Assembly: GCF_001482405.1 (NCBI RefSeq) | Contig: NZ_LPXO01000005.1 | Coordinates: forward strand, 186,001-250,000 | Length of the DNA: 64,000 nt | Origin: Pseudoponticoccus marisrubri | Lineage (GTDB): Bacteria; Pseudomonadota; Alphaproteobacteria; Rhodobacterales; Rhodobacteraceae | Reading direction: 5' to 3' | Shown here: positions 8,611 through 16,987 of the stretch, one piece after another | Layout of the letters: every line of letters starts with the position of its first letter | How positions within the stretch are numbered: position 1 is the first letter of the stretch | The notes under the pieces: model-generated | Told to the model about the DNA's origin: nothing | What the model saw: the letters and a program-made list of their open reading frames with translations, nothing else | Database searches by the model: none | Program-made: the position numbers and the translations under genes

Positions 8611-9714
8611 TCAGGAGGCCAGCTTGAGGTAGAATGCGTAGAGCTTGGGCAGGATCGAGGCCGGCTCGGGATGCCCCAGCGCCTGGGCGGCGTGGTAGGG
8701 CCAGGCCGGATCGCGCAGCATGCCCCGGGCCAGCGCCACCAGGTCGGCCTTGCCCTCGGCCACGATGTCATTGGCCATCGCGGGCTCGGTGATCATGCCC
8801 ACCGCGGCGGTGGCCAGCCCCGTCTCGCGCTTGATGCGCTCGGCATAGGGGACCTGGAAGCCGGGTTCGGGCTTCTGCTGGGCCAGCCGCATGCCGGCGG
8901 GGATGCCGCCGCCCGAGGCGTCGATCATGTCGACCCCCTCGGCCTGCAGCGCATGCGCCAGCGCCACCGTGTCGTCCAGCGTCAGCCCGCCGCCCTCGCC
9001 ATCCACGCAGGAGGCGCGGTAGAGCAGGGGGCTGTCCTCGGGCAGCACCGCGCGCACCGCGCGGGCGACCTCGACCGGCAGGCGCATCCGGTTCTCGACC
9101 GGGCCGCCATAGGCATCGTCGCGCCGGTTGGAATAGGGCGACATGAACTCGTGCAGCAGGTAGCCATGCGCGCCGTGGATCTCGACCCCGTCGAAGCCGG
9201 CCTCCATGGCGCGTTCCGCCGCGCGGGCGAAATCCTGCACGATGCCGGCGATCTCGTCGGTCTCCAGCGGCTTGGGCGTGTGCCAGCCGTCGCGCGCGGG
9301 CACGGCTGAGGGCGCCACGGTCTGCCAGGGCGGCTCGGCACTGGCGGGGTCCAGCGGGCCGCCGCCATCCCAGGGCCGCATCGTCGAGGCCTTGGCCCCG
9401 GCATGGTTGATCTGCACGAAGATCGGGATGCCCTGCGCGCGATAGAGCGCGGTGATCTCGCGCCAGGCGGCGACCTGCGCATCATTGTAGATGCCGGTGC
9501 AGCCGGGGCTGATCCGGCCCTCGGGGCTGATGCCCGTGGCCTCGACCACGGCCGAGCCGACGCCCGAGGTGGCATAGCGCCCGTGATGGGCGCGGTGCCA
9601 GTCATTGGGCACGCCGTCCACCGCCTGGTACTGGCACATGGGTGCCAGCATGATGCGGTTGGGAAAGGTCGTGCCGCGCAGGGTGAAGGGCGTGAAGAGG
9701 GGAAGCTCGCTCAT
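8611..9714 (-). CDS. NADH:flavin oxidoreductase, old yellow enzyme family (YqjM-like)
   Basis: A 367-residue FMN TIM barrel. The YqjM-type active-site cysteine sits in MLAPMCQYQAVDG near residue 26. The classic phosphate/substrate motif is EIHGAHGYLLHEFMSP, followed by SNRRDDAYGG. The C-terminal FMN-phosphate segment is VGMITEPAMAN. The start ATG 9714 overlaps the stop of the DapA-family gene by 4 bases, so translation is coupled. It would reduce an activated C=C bond in an unsaturated acid or aldehyde. Its place after a DapA-type lyase suggests a shared pathway, but the substrate is not evident. Confidence 0.9.
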   Translation of the reverse strand: MSELPLFTPFTLRGTTFPNRIMLAPMCQYQAVDGVPNDWHRAHHGRYATSGVGSAVVEATGISPEGRISPGCTGIYNDAQVAAWREITALYRAQGIPIFVQINHAGAKASTMRPWDGGGPLDPASAEPPWQTVAPSAVPARDGWHTPKPLETDEIAGIVQDFARAAERAMEAGFDGVEIHGAHGYLLHEFMSPYSNRRDDAYGGPVENRMRLPVEVARAVRAVLPEDSPLLYRASCVDGEGGGLTLDDTVALAHALQAEGVDMIDASGGGIPAGMRLAQQKPEPGFQVPYAERIKRETGLATAAVGMITEPAMANDIVAEGKADLVALARGMLRDPAWPYHAAQALGHPEPASILPKLYAFYLKLAS

Positions 9715-10649
9715 GCCGCCTTGCTTTCCAGCTCGTCCATCAGGCGGTCCAGCTCGTCCATGATGCCCTTGAGCCGCTCGGCCTTGGCGAGGTCCTCTGC
9801 GCCCAGCGAGGCGAAGGTGGTCAGCGGCGGGCGCACGTCGCCCACCGGGTAGCCCGCCTTGGCGGCCAGCGCCTTGGAATAGCACTGGTGCCCGTAGGTC
9901 GGGTGACCCTCGGCGATGACATGCTCGATCACCGTGATGTGGCGCTGGATGCGCTTGGCGTCCTCGATCCGGCCGGCGACCAGCAGGTCCCAGATCCGGG
10001 TGGAGGCGCGCGGGATGTAGTTGCCGAACGGGTTCACGTAGCCCACCGCCCCCAGCAGGAAGCTTTCCACGATCCGCTCGCCGGCGAAGACGTTCATCAC
10101 GCCCTCGGTCTCCTCGATGATGTCGTAGACGCGGGCCACGTCCATCGAGGCTTCCTTGATGTAGCGCACCGTGTCGAACTCGCGCGTGAGCCGCGCCACC
10201 AGCTTGGCCGACATGTCCACGTTGGACGTGACGGGGTTGTTGTAGAGCATGATGGGCAGGTCGCAGGTCCGGGTGATCGTGTCGTAATACCCGACGATCT
10301 CGTCCTCGGTGGGGGTGTAGTAATAGGGCGGGATGATCATCAGCCCCTGTGCGCCGGCCTCTTGTGCCTCGCGCGCATAGCGCGCCGCGGTGGGCGAATG
10401 CGCGTTGGCCGCGCCCACCAGTACGTCGATGCGGCCGTCCACATGGGCGACCGTGTCCTCGATGTAGCGGCGGCGCTCGTCATCGGTGACGGTCAGGAAC
10501 TCGCCCGAGGTGCCCAGGATGATGATCCCCGGCACGCCCTGCGAGATCTGCCAGTCGATGAAGCGGCGGTTGGCCGCAAGGTCGATATCGCCGCCATCCT
10601 CGGTGAAGGGGGTGACGTTGACGGAATAGCTTCCGCGGAACTCTTTCAT
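9711..10649 (-). CDS. DapA/dihydrodipicolinate synthase-family aldolase or deaminase
   Basis: A 312-residue class I TIM-barrel lyase. It shows the family motif ILGTSGEFLTV near residue 45, the catalytic Tyr in MLYNNPVTSN near residue 140 and the Schiff-base Lys in RYIKEASMD near residue 170. I chose ATG 10649 (MKEFRGSY). A long acidic C-terminal helix, about 30 residues, follows the barrel. The same superfamily includes pyrroline-4-hydroxy-2-carboxylate deaminase (HypD) of hydroxyproline catabolism, keto-deoxy sugar acid dehydratases and N-acetylneuraminate lyases. The nearby amino/imino acid oxidases and GabD-like aldehyde dehydrogenase favour the HypD-like reading, without proof. Confidence 0.88.
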   Translation of the reverse strand: MKEFRGSYSVNVTPFTEDGGDIDLAANRRFIDWQISQGVPGIIILGTSGEFLTVTDDERRRYIEDTVAHVDGRIDVLVGAANAHSPTAARYAREAQEAGAQGLMIIPPYYYTPTEDEIVGYYDTITRTCDLPIMLYNNPVTSNVDMSAKLVARLTREFDTVRYIKEASMDVARVYDIIEETEGVMNVFAGERIVESFLLGAVGYVNPFGNYIPRASTRIWDLLVAGRIEDAKRIQRHITVIEHVIAEGHPTYGHQCYSKALAAKAGYPVGDVRPPLTTFASLGAEDLAKAERLKGIMDELDRLMDELESKAA

Positions 10650-10662
10650 GTCGGTCTCCGGG

Positions 10663-11493
10663 TTACAGCGCCGCCCAGCCGTGCTCGGCCAGGATGGCGT
10701 GGGATTTTCGGTAGTCGCCATCGGGGTCGTTGGCGGGATCGTTGGCATCGGCGATGATTTCCAGCACGGTCATCTTGTCATAGCCGATATCCTGCAGCGC
10801 CTTCATCACCGGCGCGGGGTCGACGATGCCGGTGCCCAGGCATTCATGCTTGAAGACATCGGCCGGCGTGTCCGAGATGTGCACGTTCTCCAGCCGGTCG
10901 CCCAGCAGGCGGATCGCGTCGCCCACGTCCTCCTTGATGTAGGCCGCGTTGCAGACGTCGAAATTCACCCCGATATCGCCGATCTTCTCGCACAGATCGA
11001 TCATGTCCTGCGTCGAGGGGCGGTGCGTGAAGGGCACGTTTTCCAGCAGGATGCGGATGCCCGCGCCCTTGGCATACTCGACCACGGCCTGCGCGCTTTC
11101 GACGAACCAGTCGTCCAGCCAGGCCTTGGGCGGGTCGATCAGACCGCCATAGACGCCGGGGATCATCACCACGTAGGGGCAGTTCAGCGCGGCCGACAGG
11201 GCCACCGCCTCGCGGTAGCGGTCGATCGTGTATTGCCGCATCAGCCGGTCGGGGGCGTTGGGGTTGTTGTCGATGAGCGGGTAGCAGAACGAGGTGATCT
11301 GCGTGCCCTCGCCATCCAGCCACGCCTTGTACTCCTTGACGTCCGAGGGGCTCAGATCCGCGGGCCAGCAATGCGGCGGGAAGATCATCAGCTCGAACTT
11401 GGTATAGCCCAGCCCCTGCATGTGGCGCAGCGAGTCGAGCCCGCCATGCGAGTAGAGGAAGGGAAAGGTGCTGGCGGCGACCTCGAGTGCCAT
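10663..11493 (-). CDS. Sugar phosphate isomerase/epimerase-like TIM-barrel protein (xylose isomerase-like)
   Basis: A 276-residue AP-endonuclease-2/xylose-isomerase-like barrel. Candidate metal ligands are the Glu in ILLENVPFTHRPS near residue 143, the Asp in VNFDVCNAA, the His in ENVHISDT and the Glu in VLEIIADAND. The start ATG 11493 has GGAGG 7 bases upstream. It is the first gene of the operon with the DapA-family lyase and old yellow enzyme, 14 bases before the lyase start. It may epimerise or isomerise a hydroxy-keto acid intermediate. Members of this family also include hydroxypyruvate isomerases and inosose dehydratases, so function is open. Confidence 0.85.
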   Translation of the reverse strand: MALEVAASTFPFLYSHGGLDSLRHMQGLGYTKFELMIFPPHCWPADLSPSDVKEYKAWLDGEGTQITSFCYPLIDNNPNAPDRLMRQYTIDRYREAVALSAALNCPYVVMIPGVYGGLIDPPKAWLDDWFVESAQAVVEYAKGAGIRILLENVPFTHRPSTQDMIDLCEKIGDIGVNFDVCNAAYIKEDVGDAIRLLGDRLENVHISDTPADVFKHECLGTGIVDPAPVMKALQDIGYDKMTVLEIIADANDPANDPDGDYRKSHAILAEHGWAAL

Positions 11494-11523
11494 GGGAAAC
11501 CTCCGTGTCGGTGAATTCAGTAT

Positions 11524-11547
11524 GTTCATTATGCGGACAAAAGTTAG
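11524..11547. promoter_or_regulatory. Putative IclR operator box 3
   Basis: GTTCA (11524-11528), 5 bp, CGGAC (11534-11538), 4 bp, GTTAG (11543-11547): the box-1 layout with one mismatch per half-site. A further CGAAC lies at 11553-11557. It is 31 bases upstream of the minus-strand isomerase gene and 42 bases upstream of the plus-strand flavoprotein gene. Confidence 0.6.
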
Positions 11548-11589
11548 TATATCGAACGCAAATGGCGGTTCAACGGGGTTTTTGCATTC

Positions 11590-12708
11590 ATGCGCTACGA
11601 TCTTGCGATCATCGGGGGCGGGCTGGCCGGCACGGCGACGGCCTATTACGCGGCGCGCGCCGGGGCGCGCGTGATCCTGCTGGAGCGGCGCGACGTCAAT
11701 CTGGGGGCGTCGGGCTCGAATGCCGGCTCGATCCACGCGCAGATCCCGTTCGACCCGTTCCGCCATCTCGGCGCCGACTGGGCGCGGCATTATTCCGAGG
11801 TGCTGCCGCTCTTCATCGAATCGATCGGGCTCTGGGCAGGGCTCGAAGACGAGCTGGGCGGCGATCTGGGCTTTGTCGCCAAGGGCGGGTTGATGGTGGC
11901 GGGCTCGGAGCACGAGATGGAGATGCTGCGCGAGAAATCCGCCATCGAGCAGGCGCAGGGGCTGCAGATCGACCTGTGGGATGCCGATGACCTGGCCGAA
12001 CGCGCACCTTTCCTGACGGCGGGCTTCCCGGGCGGCGCCTTCTGCCCGATCGAGGGCAAGGCCGATCCGTTCCGCATCGCGCCGCTGTTCCTGAAACGCG
12101 CCCGCGCCGCGGGGGCCGCGCTGCGCCGCAACGCCCCCGTGACGGCCATCGCGCGTGAGCCGGGCGGGTTTGCGGTCACCGCGGGCGGCGAGACGGTGCA
12201 TGTCGCGCGCGTGGTGAATGCCGCCGGGGCCCATGCGGCCGAGGTCGCGCAGCTGGTCGGCGTGCATGTTCCGATCGAGGCGCATGCGATCCAGGTCTGC
12301 GTGACGGAAAAGCGCCCGCCGCTGCTGCCCTGGCTGCTCTATTTCACCTCCGAGAAGCTGACGCTGAAACAGGCGATCGAGGGCGGCTTCCTGATCGGGG
12401 GCGGCTGGCCCGCGCGGATGCGCGGCGGGCCGGTCGTCGATCACCGCTCGGTCCTGCGCAACCTCGCGCTGGCGCAGCGCCTCGTGCCCGGGCTGGGCGA
12501 GGTGCAGATCGTGCGCAGCTGGGCGGCCATGGTGAACGGCACGCCGGACTGGCGCCCGGTGCTGGGCGAGGTGCCCCAGGTCCCCGGTTTCTTCCTGAAC
12601 CTCTTCCCGTGGATGGGCTTTACCGCCGGGCCGGCCGTGTCGCGCGCCATCGCGGCATTGGCGCTCGGGCAGGCACCGGAGGTCGATCTGGCGCCGTTTT
12701 CCCTCTGA
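11590..12708 (+). CDS. FAD-dependent amino acid oxidase, second HcnC/OoxB-like paralogue
   Basis: A 372-residue DAO-family flavoprotein with FAD fold LAIIGGGLAGTATAYYAARAG, the motif SNAGSIHAQI near residue 42, GGLMVAGSE near residue 98 and IEGKADPFR near residue 155. It shares length and motifs with the protein at 1979-3097, so the two are paralogues. No HcnA- or HcnB-like gene adjoins it, so it either pairs with the fusion at 3094-4737 or acts alone as an oxidase. The start ATG 11590 has only a weak ribosome binding site. It is divergent from the isomerase operon and lies before the aldehyde dehydrogenase gene. Box 3 is upstream. Confidence 0.85.
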   Translation: MRYDLAIIGGGLAGTATAYYAARAGARVILLERRDVNLGASGSNAGSIHAQIPFDPFRHLGADWARHYSEVLPLFIESIGLWAGLEDELGGDLGFVAKGGLMVAGSEHEMEMLREKSAIEQAQGLQIDLWDADDLAERAPFLTAGFPGGAFCPIEGKADPFRIAPLFLKRARAAGAALRRNAPVTAIAREPGGFAVTAGGETVHVARVVNAAGAHAAEVAQLVGVHVPIEAHAIQVCVTEKRPPLLPWLLYFTSEKLTLKQAIEGGFLIGGGWPARMRGGPVVDHRSVLRNLALAQRLVPGLGEVQIVRSWAAMVNGTPDWRPVLGEVPQVPGFFLNLFPWMGFTAGPAVSRAIAALALGQAPEVDLAPFSL

Positions 12709-12713
12709 TTTCC

Positions 12714-12737
12714 GTTCGCATCACGAACTTCTGTTGC
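12714..12737. promoter_or_regulatory. Putative IclR operator box 4a
   Basis: GTTCG (12714-12718), 5 bp, CGAAC (12724-12728), 4 bp, GTTGC (12733-12737). The first two half-sites are perfect. It is the first of two tandem boxes between the flavoprotein stop and the aldehyde dehydrogenase start. Confidence 0.6.
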
Positions 12738-12751
12738 CATACGCGCGAATC

Positions 12752-12775
12752 GTGCGCTATACGAACAAAAGTACG
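12752..12775. promoter_or_regulatory. Putative IclR operator box 4b
   Basis: GTGCG (12752-12756), 5 bp, CGAAC (12762-12766), 4 bp AAAA, GTACG (12771-12775). It starts 38 bp after box 4a, in the same orientation, and ends 24 bases before the aldehyde dehydrogenase ATG. Confidence 0.6.
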
Positions 12776-12799
12776 ATTATTGCGACAAGGACGGGACAG

Positions 12800-14239
12800 A
12801 TGTCGGATTTGCTGCGGCAGGCCAACCTGGTGGCCGGGGACTGGATCGGCGCGGATGATGGCGGGGTGATCGACGTCACGGACCCGGCCAGCGGCGAGGT
12901 GATCGGGCAGGTGCCCGCCTCGGGTGCCGCCGAGACGCGCCGCGCCATCGAGGCCGCGCATGCCGCCTTCCCGGCCTATGCTGCCAAGACGGTGACCGAG
13001 CGCGCCGCACTGCTGCGGGCACTGGCCGCCGAGATCACCGAACATGCCGACGAGCTGGCCCGCATCCTGACGCGGGAACAGGGCAAGCCGCTGGCCGAGG
13101 CCCGCGCCGAGGTGCTGTCCTCGGCCGCCTATGTCCAGTGGTTCGCCGAAGAGGCAAGGCGCGCCCGGGGCGAAGTGATCCCCTCGCCTTGGCCGAACCG
13201 GCGCCTGATGACCACCAAGCACCCGGTGGGCGTGGTCGCGGCCATCACGCCGTGGAACTTCCCCTCGTCGATGCTGGCCCGCAAGCTGGGCCCCGCGCTG
13301 GCCGCGGGCTGCCCGGTGGTGGTCAAGCCGGCCACCGCCACGCCCTATAGCGGCATCGCCTGGGGCGTGCTGGCCGAACGAGCGGGCTTTCCGCCGGGCG
13401 TGGTCAATATCCTCACCGGCTCGGCCCGCGAGATCGGCGGCGAGATCATGGCCAATGACAAGGTGCGCAAGGTCACCTTCACCGGCTCGACCGAGATCGG
13501 GCGGCAACTGCTGCGCGGCGCGGCCGACACGGTCAAGAAGGTCAGCATGGAGCTGGGCGGCAACGCGCCCTTCATCGTCTTCGACGATGCCGATCTAGAC
13601 CGCGCGGTCGAGGGCGCCATGATCGCCAAGTTCCGCAATGCCGGGCAGACCTGCATCTGTTCCAACCGGGTCTACGTGCAGGCGGGCATTTACGACGCCT
13701 TCGTCGAACGGCTGGCCGAGCGGGCCCGCGCGCTCAAGGTTGCGCCCGGGCTGGACGAGGGCGCCGAGCAGGGCCCGATGGTCGATGCCCCGGCGCTCGA
13801 GAAGATCTCGGAGCTGGTGCAGGACGCCGTCGACAAGGGCGGCCGCGTGCTGGCCGGCGGCGCCCCGCATGACCGCGGCGGGCTGTTCTACGCGCCCACG
13901 GTGATCGCCGGCGCCACGCCCGAGATGCGTGTCACGCAGGAAGAGATTTTCGGCCCCGTCGCCCCGGTCTACCGCTTCGAGACCGAGGACGAGGTGCTGG
14001 CCATGGCCAATGACACGATCTACGGGCTGGCCGCCTATGCCTACACCCGCGATCTGGGCCGCGCCTTCCGGCTGCAGGACGGGCTGGAATACGGGCTGAT
14101 CGGCATCAACGAGGTGCTGATCGTCACGCCCGAGATCCCCTTTGGCGGGCTCAAGCAATCGGGCACCGGCAAGGAGGGCGGCTGGCAGGGCCTCGAGGAC
14201 TATCTCGAGACGCGCTACAGCTGCATCGGCGGTATGTGA
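12800..14239 (+). CDS. NAD(P)-dependent aldehyde dehydrogenase, succinate-semialdehyde dehydrogenase (GabD)-like
   Basis: A 479-residue aldehyde dehydrogenase. It has the PWNFPSSML segment near residue 147, the cofactor loop FTGSTEIGRQL, the general-base Glu in SMELGGNAPFIVFDD near residue 252 and the catalytic Cys in NAGQTCICSNR near residue 286. Length and motifs fit the GabD/alpha-ketoglutaric semialdehyde dehydrogenase group. I chose ATG 12800, behind AAGGA; the in-frame start at 12734 would place boxes 4a and 4b inside or at the gene. After a DapA-type lyase it would oxidise a semialdehyde to 2-oxoglutarate or succinate. Two operator boxes precede it. Confidence 0.92.
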   Translation: MSDLLRQANLVAGDWIGADDGGVIDVTDPASGEVIGQVPASGAAETRRAIEAAHAAFPAYAAKTVTERAALLRALAAEITEHADELARILTREQGKPLAEARAEVLSSAAYVQWFAEEARRARGEVIPSPWPNRRLMTTKHPVGVVAAITPWNFPSSMLARKLGPALAAGCPVVVKPATATPYSGIAWGVLAERAGFPPGVVNILTGSAREIGGEIMANDKVRKVTFTGSTEIGRQLLRGAADTVKKVSMELGGNAPFIVFDDADLDRAVEGAMIAKFRNAGQTCICSNRVYVQAGIYDAFVERLAERARALKVAPGLDEGAEQGPMVDAPALEKISELVQDAVDKGGRVLAGGAPHDRGGLFYAPTVIAGATPEMRVTQEEIFGPVAPVYRFETEDEVLAMANDTIYGLAAYAYTRDLGRAFRLQDGLEYGLIGINEVLIVTPEIPFGGLKQSGTGKEGGWQGLEDYLETRYSCIGGM

Positions 14240-14250
14240 ACGAATGTTCG
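14237..14250. promoter_or_regulatory. Putative IclR operator box 5 (partial)
   Basis: TGAAC (14237-14241), 4 bp, GTTCG (14246-14250). The palindrome part of the box overlaps the aldehyde dehydrogenase stop codon. The expected outer half-site at 14227-14231 is poor (CGGCG). It lies 130 bases upstream of the peptide-binding protein gene. Confidence 0.45.
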
Positions 14251-14310
14251 CCCTGTGAAATTTTCTGGACCGAATCAAGAAAAGCGCGTTAAAAAAGTTT
14301 TACAACAGTG

Positions 14311-14328
14311 AACGGGTTTAACCGTTCC
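14311..14328. terminator. Inverted repeat in the leader of the peptide transporter operon
   Basis: GAACGG (14311-14316) and CCGTTC (14323-14328) can pair around a 6-base loop. An A/T-rich run lies just before it (14291-14303). It may end aldehyde dehydrogenase transcription or shape the 5' leader of the next operon. Short stem, low confidence. Confidence 0.3.
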
Positions 14329-14379
14329 GGCCAAGAGGCGCCGCGTCCGCGGCGTCGCCACCCGACAAGGAGATGATCC

Positions 14380-15987
14380 ATGAGACAGTGGATGACCGGC
14401 GCGCTGTGCGCCGCAATGATGACGGCTGCGCCCGTCTGGGCGCAGGAGGTGCTGACCATCGGCGTGCGCTCCGAGGCCAGCTCGCTCGACCCGCACTGGA
14501 CCCAGCTGTCCGCCGATGTGCAGGTGCACGAGCATATCTTCGAGAAGCTGGTCGCGCTGGACAGCGCCTCGCAGCCGATCCCGGGCCTGGCTGTGTCCTG
14601 GCAGCCGCTCGACGACACCACCTGGGAATTCAAGCTGCGCGAGGGCGTGCAGTGGCATGACGGCGAAGCCTTCACCGCCGATGACGTGATCTTCACCTTC
14701 GACCGGCTCAAGGCCGGGATCTCGGGCGCGCCCGCCTCGCCGGCCTTCCAGCTGGACAAGGGCTCCAAGCAGTGGACCAAGATCGACGACCTGACGGTGC
14801 ACATCACCACCGACGGGCCCTATCCGACCGTGGCCGAGGACCTGGCCATGCTGCCCATCGTGGCCGAGCATGCCGCGACCGGCGCCACGGAATCGGTCGA
14901 TTTCAACAATGGCACCGCCACGATCGGCACCGGCCCGTTCAAGTATGACACGTTCAACCCCGGCGACAGCGTCACGCTGGTCAAGAACGACAACTGGTGG
15001 GGCGGCGAGGTCGAGTGGGACCAGGTCGTGTTCCGCCCGGTCACGCAGGATGCCTCGCGGCTGGCCGCGCTGCTGAACGGCGACGTCGACATCATCGACT
15101 ACCCGCCCACCGTGGACCTGCCGCAGCTGCGCGAGGATCCCGATTTCACCGTCTCGACGATCCCGTCGGACCGGCTGATCTACCTGATGCCCGGCTACAA
15201 GCATGTCGAGCCCTTCATCACCGACAATGACGGCAACGTCATGGTGCCGAACCCGCTGCGCGACTGGCGCGTGCGCAAGGCGCTGAGCCTGGCGATCCAC
15301 CGCGAGGCGATCCGCGACCGGATCATGGGCGGTGCGTCGCTTCCCGCCAAGAACATCGTGCCGCCGGGCTTCTTCGGTTACGTCGAAGAGCTGGAAGCCG
15401 ATCCCTACGATCCCGAACAGGCGCAGGCGCTGCTGGAGCAGGCCGGCTATGGCGACGGGTTCCGCATCACGCTGCACGGCCCCAATGACCGCTACATCAA
15501 CGATGCCCGCATCCTCGAGGCGGTGGCACAGATGTGGAGCCGCGTGGGCATCACCACCGAGGTCGACGCCATGCCGCGCAACATCTTCTTCTCGCGGCTG
15601 ATCCGCGGCGACGAGCTGTCGATGCCGGGCTTCGACGTGCCCGAGTTCTCGATGTCGATGACCGGCTGGGGCACCGTGGCGGGCGAGGCGACCTATACCG
15701 TCTCGGGCACGCTGGAGACCTACAACGCCGCGACCGGTGGCGGGAACGGCAATTTCGGGCGCTACTCGAACCCCGAGATCGACGCGCGGTCGGTGCTGGC
15801 CAAGCGCACCATCGACCCCGAGGAGCGGCTGCAGATCCTGCAGGAGGCGATCCGGATCGGCATGGAGGACTATGCCTACATCCCGCTGCACTTCCAGGTG
15901 AACAACTGGGCCATGCGGTCCGGTCTCGAACACGAGCCGCGCACCAACGAGCGCACGCTCGCGACCGAGATCCACCGGGTCGAGTGA
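14380..15987 (+). CDS. Peptide/opine ABC transporter solute-binding protein (family 5, DppA-like)
   Basis: A 535-residue secreted binding protein. A Sec signal peptide covers about residues 1-22 (ALCAAMMTAAPVWAQ), followed by the family 5 opening EVLTIGVRSEASSLDPHW. The body includes the family-typical WEFKLREGVQWHDGEAFTAD near residue 80. The start ATG has AAGGAGA 7 bases upstream. It is the first gene of a compact operon of binding protein, two permeases, two ATPases and a peptidase. Family 5 proteins bind di- and oligopeptides, nickel or opines; the peptidase at the operon end supports peptides. Confidence 0.92.
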   Translation: MRQWMTGALCAAMMTAAPVWAQEVLTIGVRSEASSLDPHWTQLSADVQVHEHIFEKLVALDSASQPIPGLAVSWQPLDDTTWEFKLREGVQWHDGEAFTADDVIFTFDRLKAGISGAPASPAFQLDKGSKQWTKIDDLTVHITTDGPYPTVAEDLAMLPIVAEHAATGATESVDFNNGTATIGTGPFKYDTFNPGDSVTLVKNDNWWGGEVEWDQVVFRPVTQDASRLAALLNGDVDIIDYPPTVDLPQLREDPDFTVSTIPSDRLIYLMPGYKHVEPFITDNDGNVMVPNPLRDWRVRKALSLAIHREAIRDRIMGGASLPAKNIVPPGFFGYVEELEADPYDPEQAQALLEQAGYGDGFRITLHGPNDRYINDARILEAVAQMWSRVGITTEVDAMPRNIFFSRLIRGDELSMPGFDVPEFSMSMTGWGTVAGEATYTVSGTLETYNAATGGGNGNFGRYSNPEIDARSVLAKRTIDPEERLQILQEAIRIGMEDYAYIPLHFQVNNWAMRSGLEHEPRTNERTLATEIHRVE

Positions 15988-16009
15988 CCCCAGCGGCGAG
16001 GCGAAGAGA

Positions 16010-16987
16010 ATGGCCGAATACATCATCCGACGCGTGCTTCAGGCCCTGCTCGTCCTGACCGTGATGACGTTGCTCGTCTTCTTCGGCGTCAACGTGATCG
16101 GCAACCCGGTCTACATCTTCGCCTCGTCCGAATGCGACCAGGCCTGCCTGTCGGCGATCATCGCCGACCTTGGCCTGGACCAGCCGATCTGGCGTCAGTA
16201 CCTGACCTTTGTCGGCAACCTGGCGCAGGGCGACATGGGCAAGAGCTTCACCCATGGCGTGCCCGCCCTGCACCTGATCTTCGAACGGCTGCCCGCGACG
16301 CTGGAGCTGGCCTTCGCGGCGCTGGTGCTGGCGCTGGTCGTCGGCCTGCCCATGGGCATCTATGCCGGGCTGCGCCCCGATGGATGGGGCGCCAAGCTGG
16401 TCATGAGCTTTTCCATGGTGGCCTTCTCGCTGCCGGTCTTCTGGATCGGGATCATCATGATCCTGACCTTCTCGGTGCAGCTGGGCTGGATGCCCTCGGT
16501 GGGGCGGGGCGACACGGTCGATCTCGGCTTTGTCGAGACCAGCCTGCTGACGCTGGACGGGCTGCACCACCTGGCCATGCCGGCCTTCACCCTGTCGCTG
16601 ATCATGATGGCCATGGTCATCCGGCTGGCCCGGGCCGGCATGCGCGAGGTCATGTTCACCGATTACATCAAGTTCGCCCGCGCCAATGGCGTGCCCGAAC
16701 GCCGCGTCCTGGGGGCCCATGCGCTCAAGAACATCCTCATCCCGATCGTCACCGTTCTGGGCATGGAATTCGGCGGGGTCATCGCCTTTGCCGTGGTGGT
16801 CGAGTCGATCTTTTCCTGGCCGGGGGTGGGCAAGATGCTGATCGACGCCATCGCCGTGCTCGACCGGCCCTTGATCGTGGCCTACCTGATCTGCGTCGTC
16901 TTCATGTTCGTGACGCTGAACCTGCTGGTCGACATCCTCTATTCGCTGCTCGACCCGCGCATCCGTCTTGGCGGAGGCCGCGCATGA
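16010..16987 (+). CDS. Peptide ABC transporter permease (DppB-like)
   Basis: A 325-residue inner-membrane permease with about six transmembrane helices, starting with VLQALLVLTVMTLLVFFGV. The cytoplasmic EAA-type loop is within DYIKFARANGVPERRVLGAH near residue 220. It forms the channel with the DppC-like partner, whose ATG overlaps its stop by 4 bases (16984-16987). The length is normal for the family. Confidence 0.93.
   Translation: MAEYIIRRVLQALLVLTVMTLLVFFGVNVIGNPVYIFASSECDQACLSAIIADLGLDQPIWRQYLTFVGNLAQGDMGKSFTHGVPALHLIFERLPATLELAFAALVLALVVGLPMGIYAGLRPDGWGAKLVMSFSMVAFSLPVFWIGIIMILTFSVQLGWMPSVGRGDTVDLGFVETSLLTLDGLHHLAMPAFTLSLIMMAMVIRLARAGMREVMFTDYIKFARANGVPERRVLGAHALKNILIPIVTVLGMEFGGVIAFAVVVESIFSWPGVGKMLIDAIAVLDRPLIVAYLICVVFMFVTLNLLVDILYSLLDPRIRLGGGRA

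Noticed and set aside
10663-11493. TIM-barrel isomerase as the missing hydroxyproline epimerase
   Set aside because: Known hydroxyproline 2-epimerases are of the proline-racemase fold with two catalytic cysteines; this protein has a metal-dependent sugar-isomerase type barrel.
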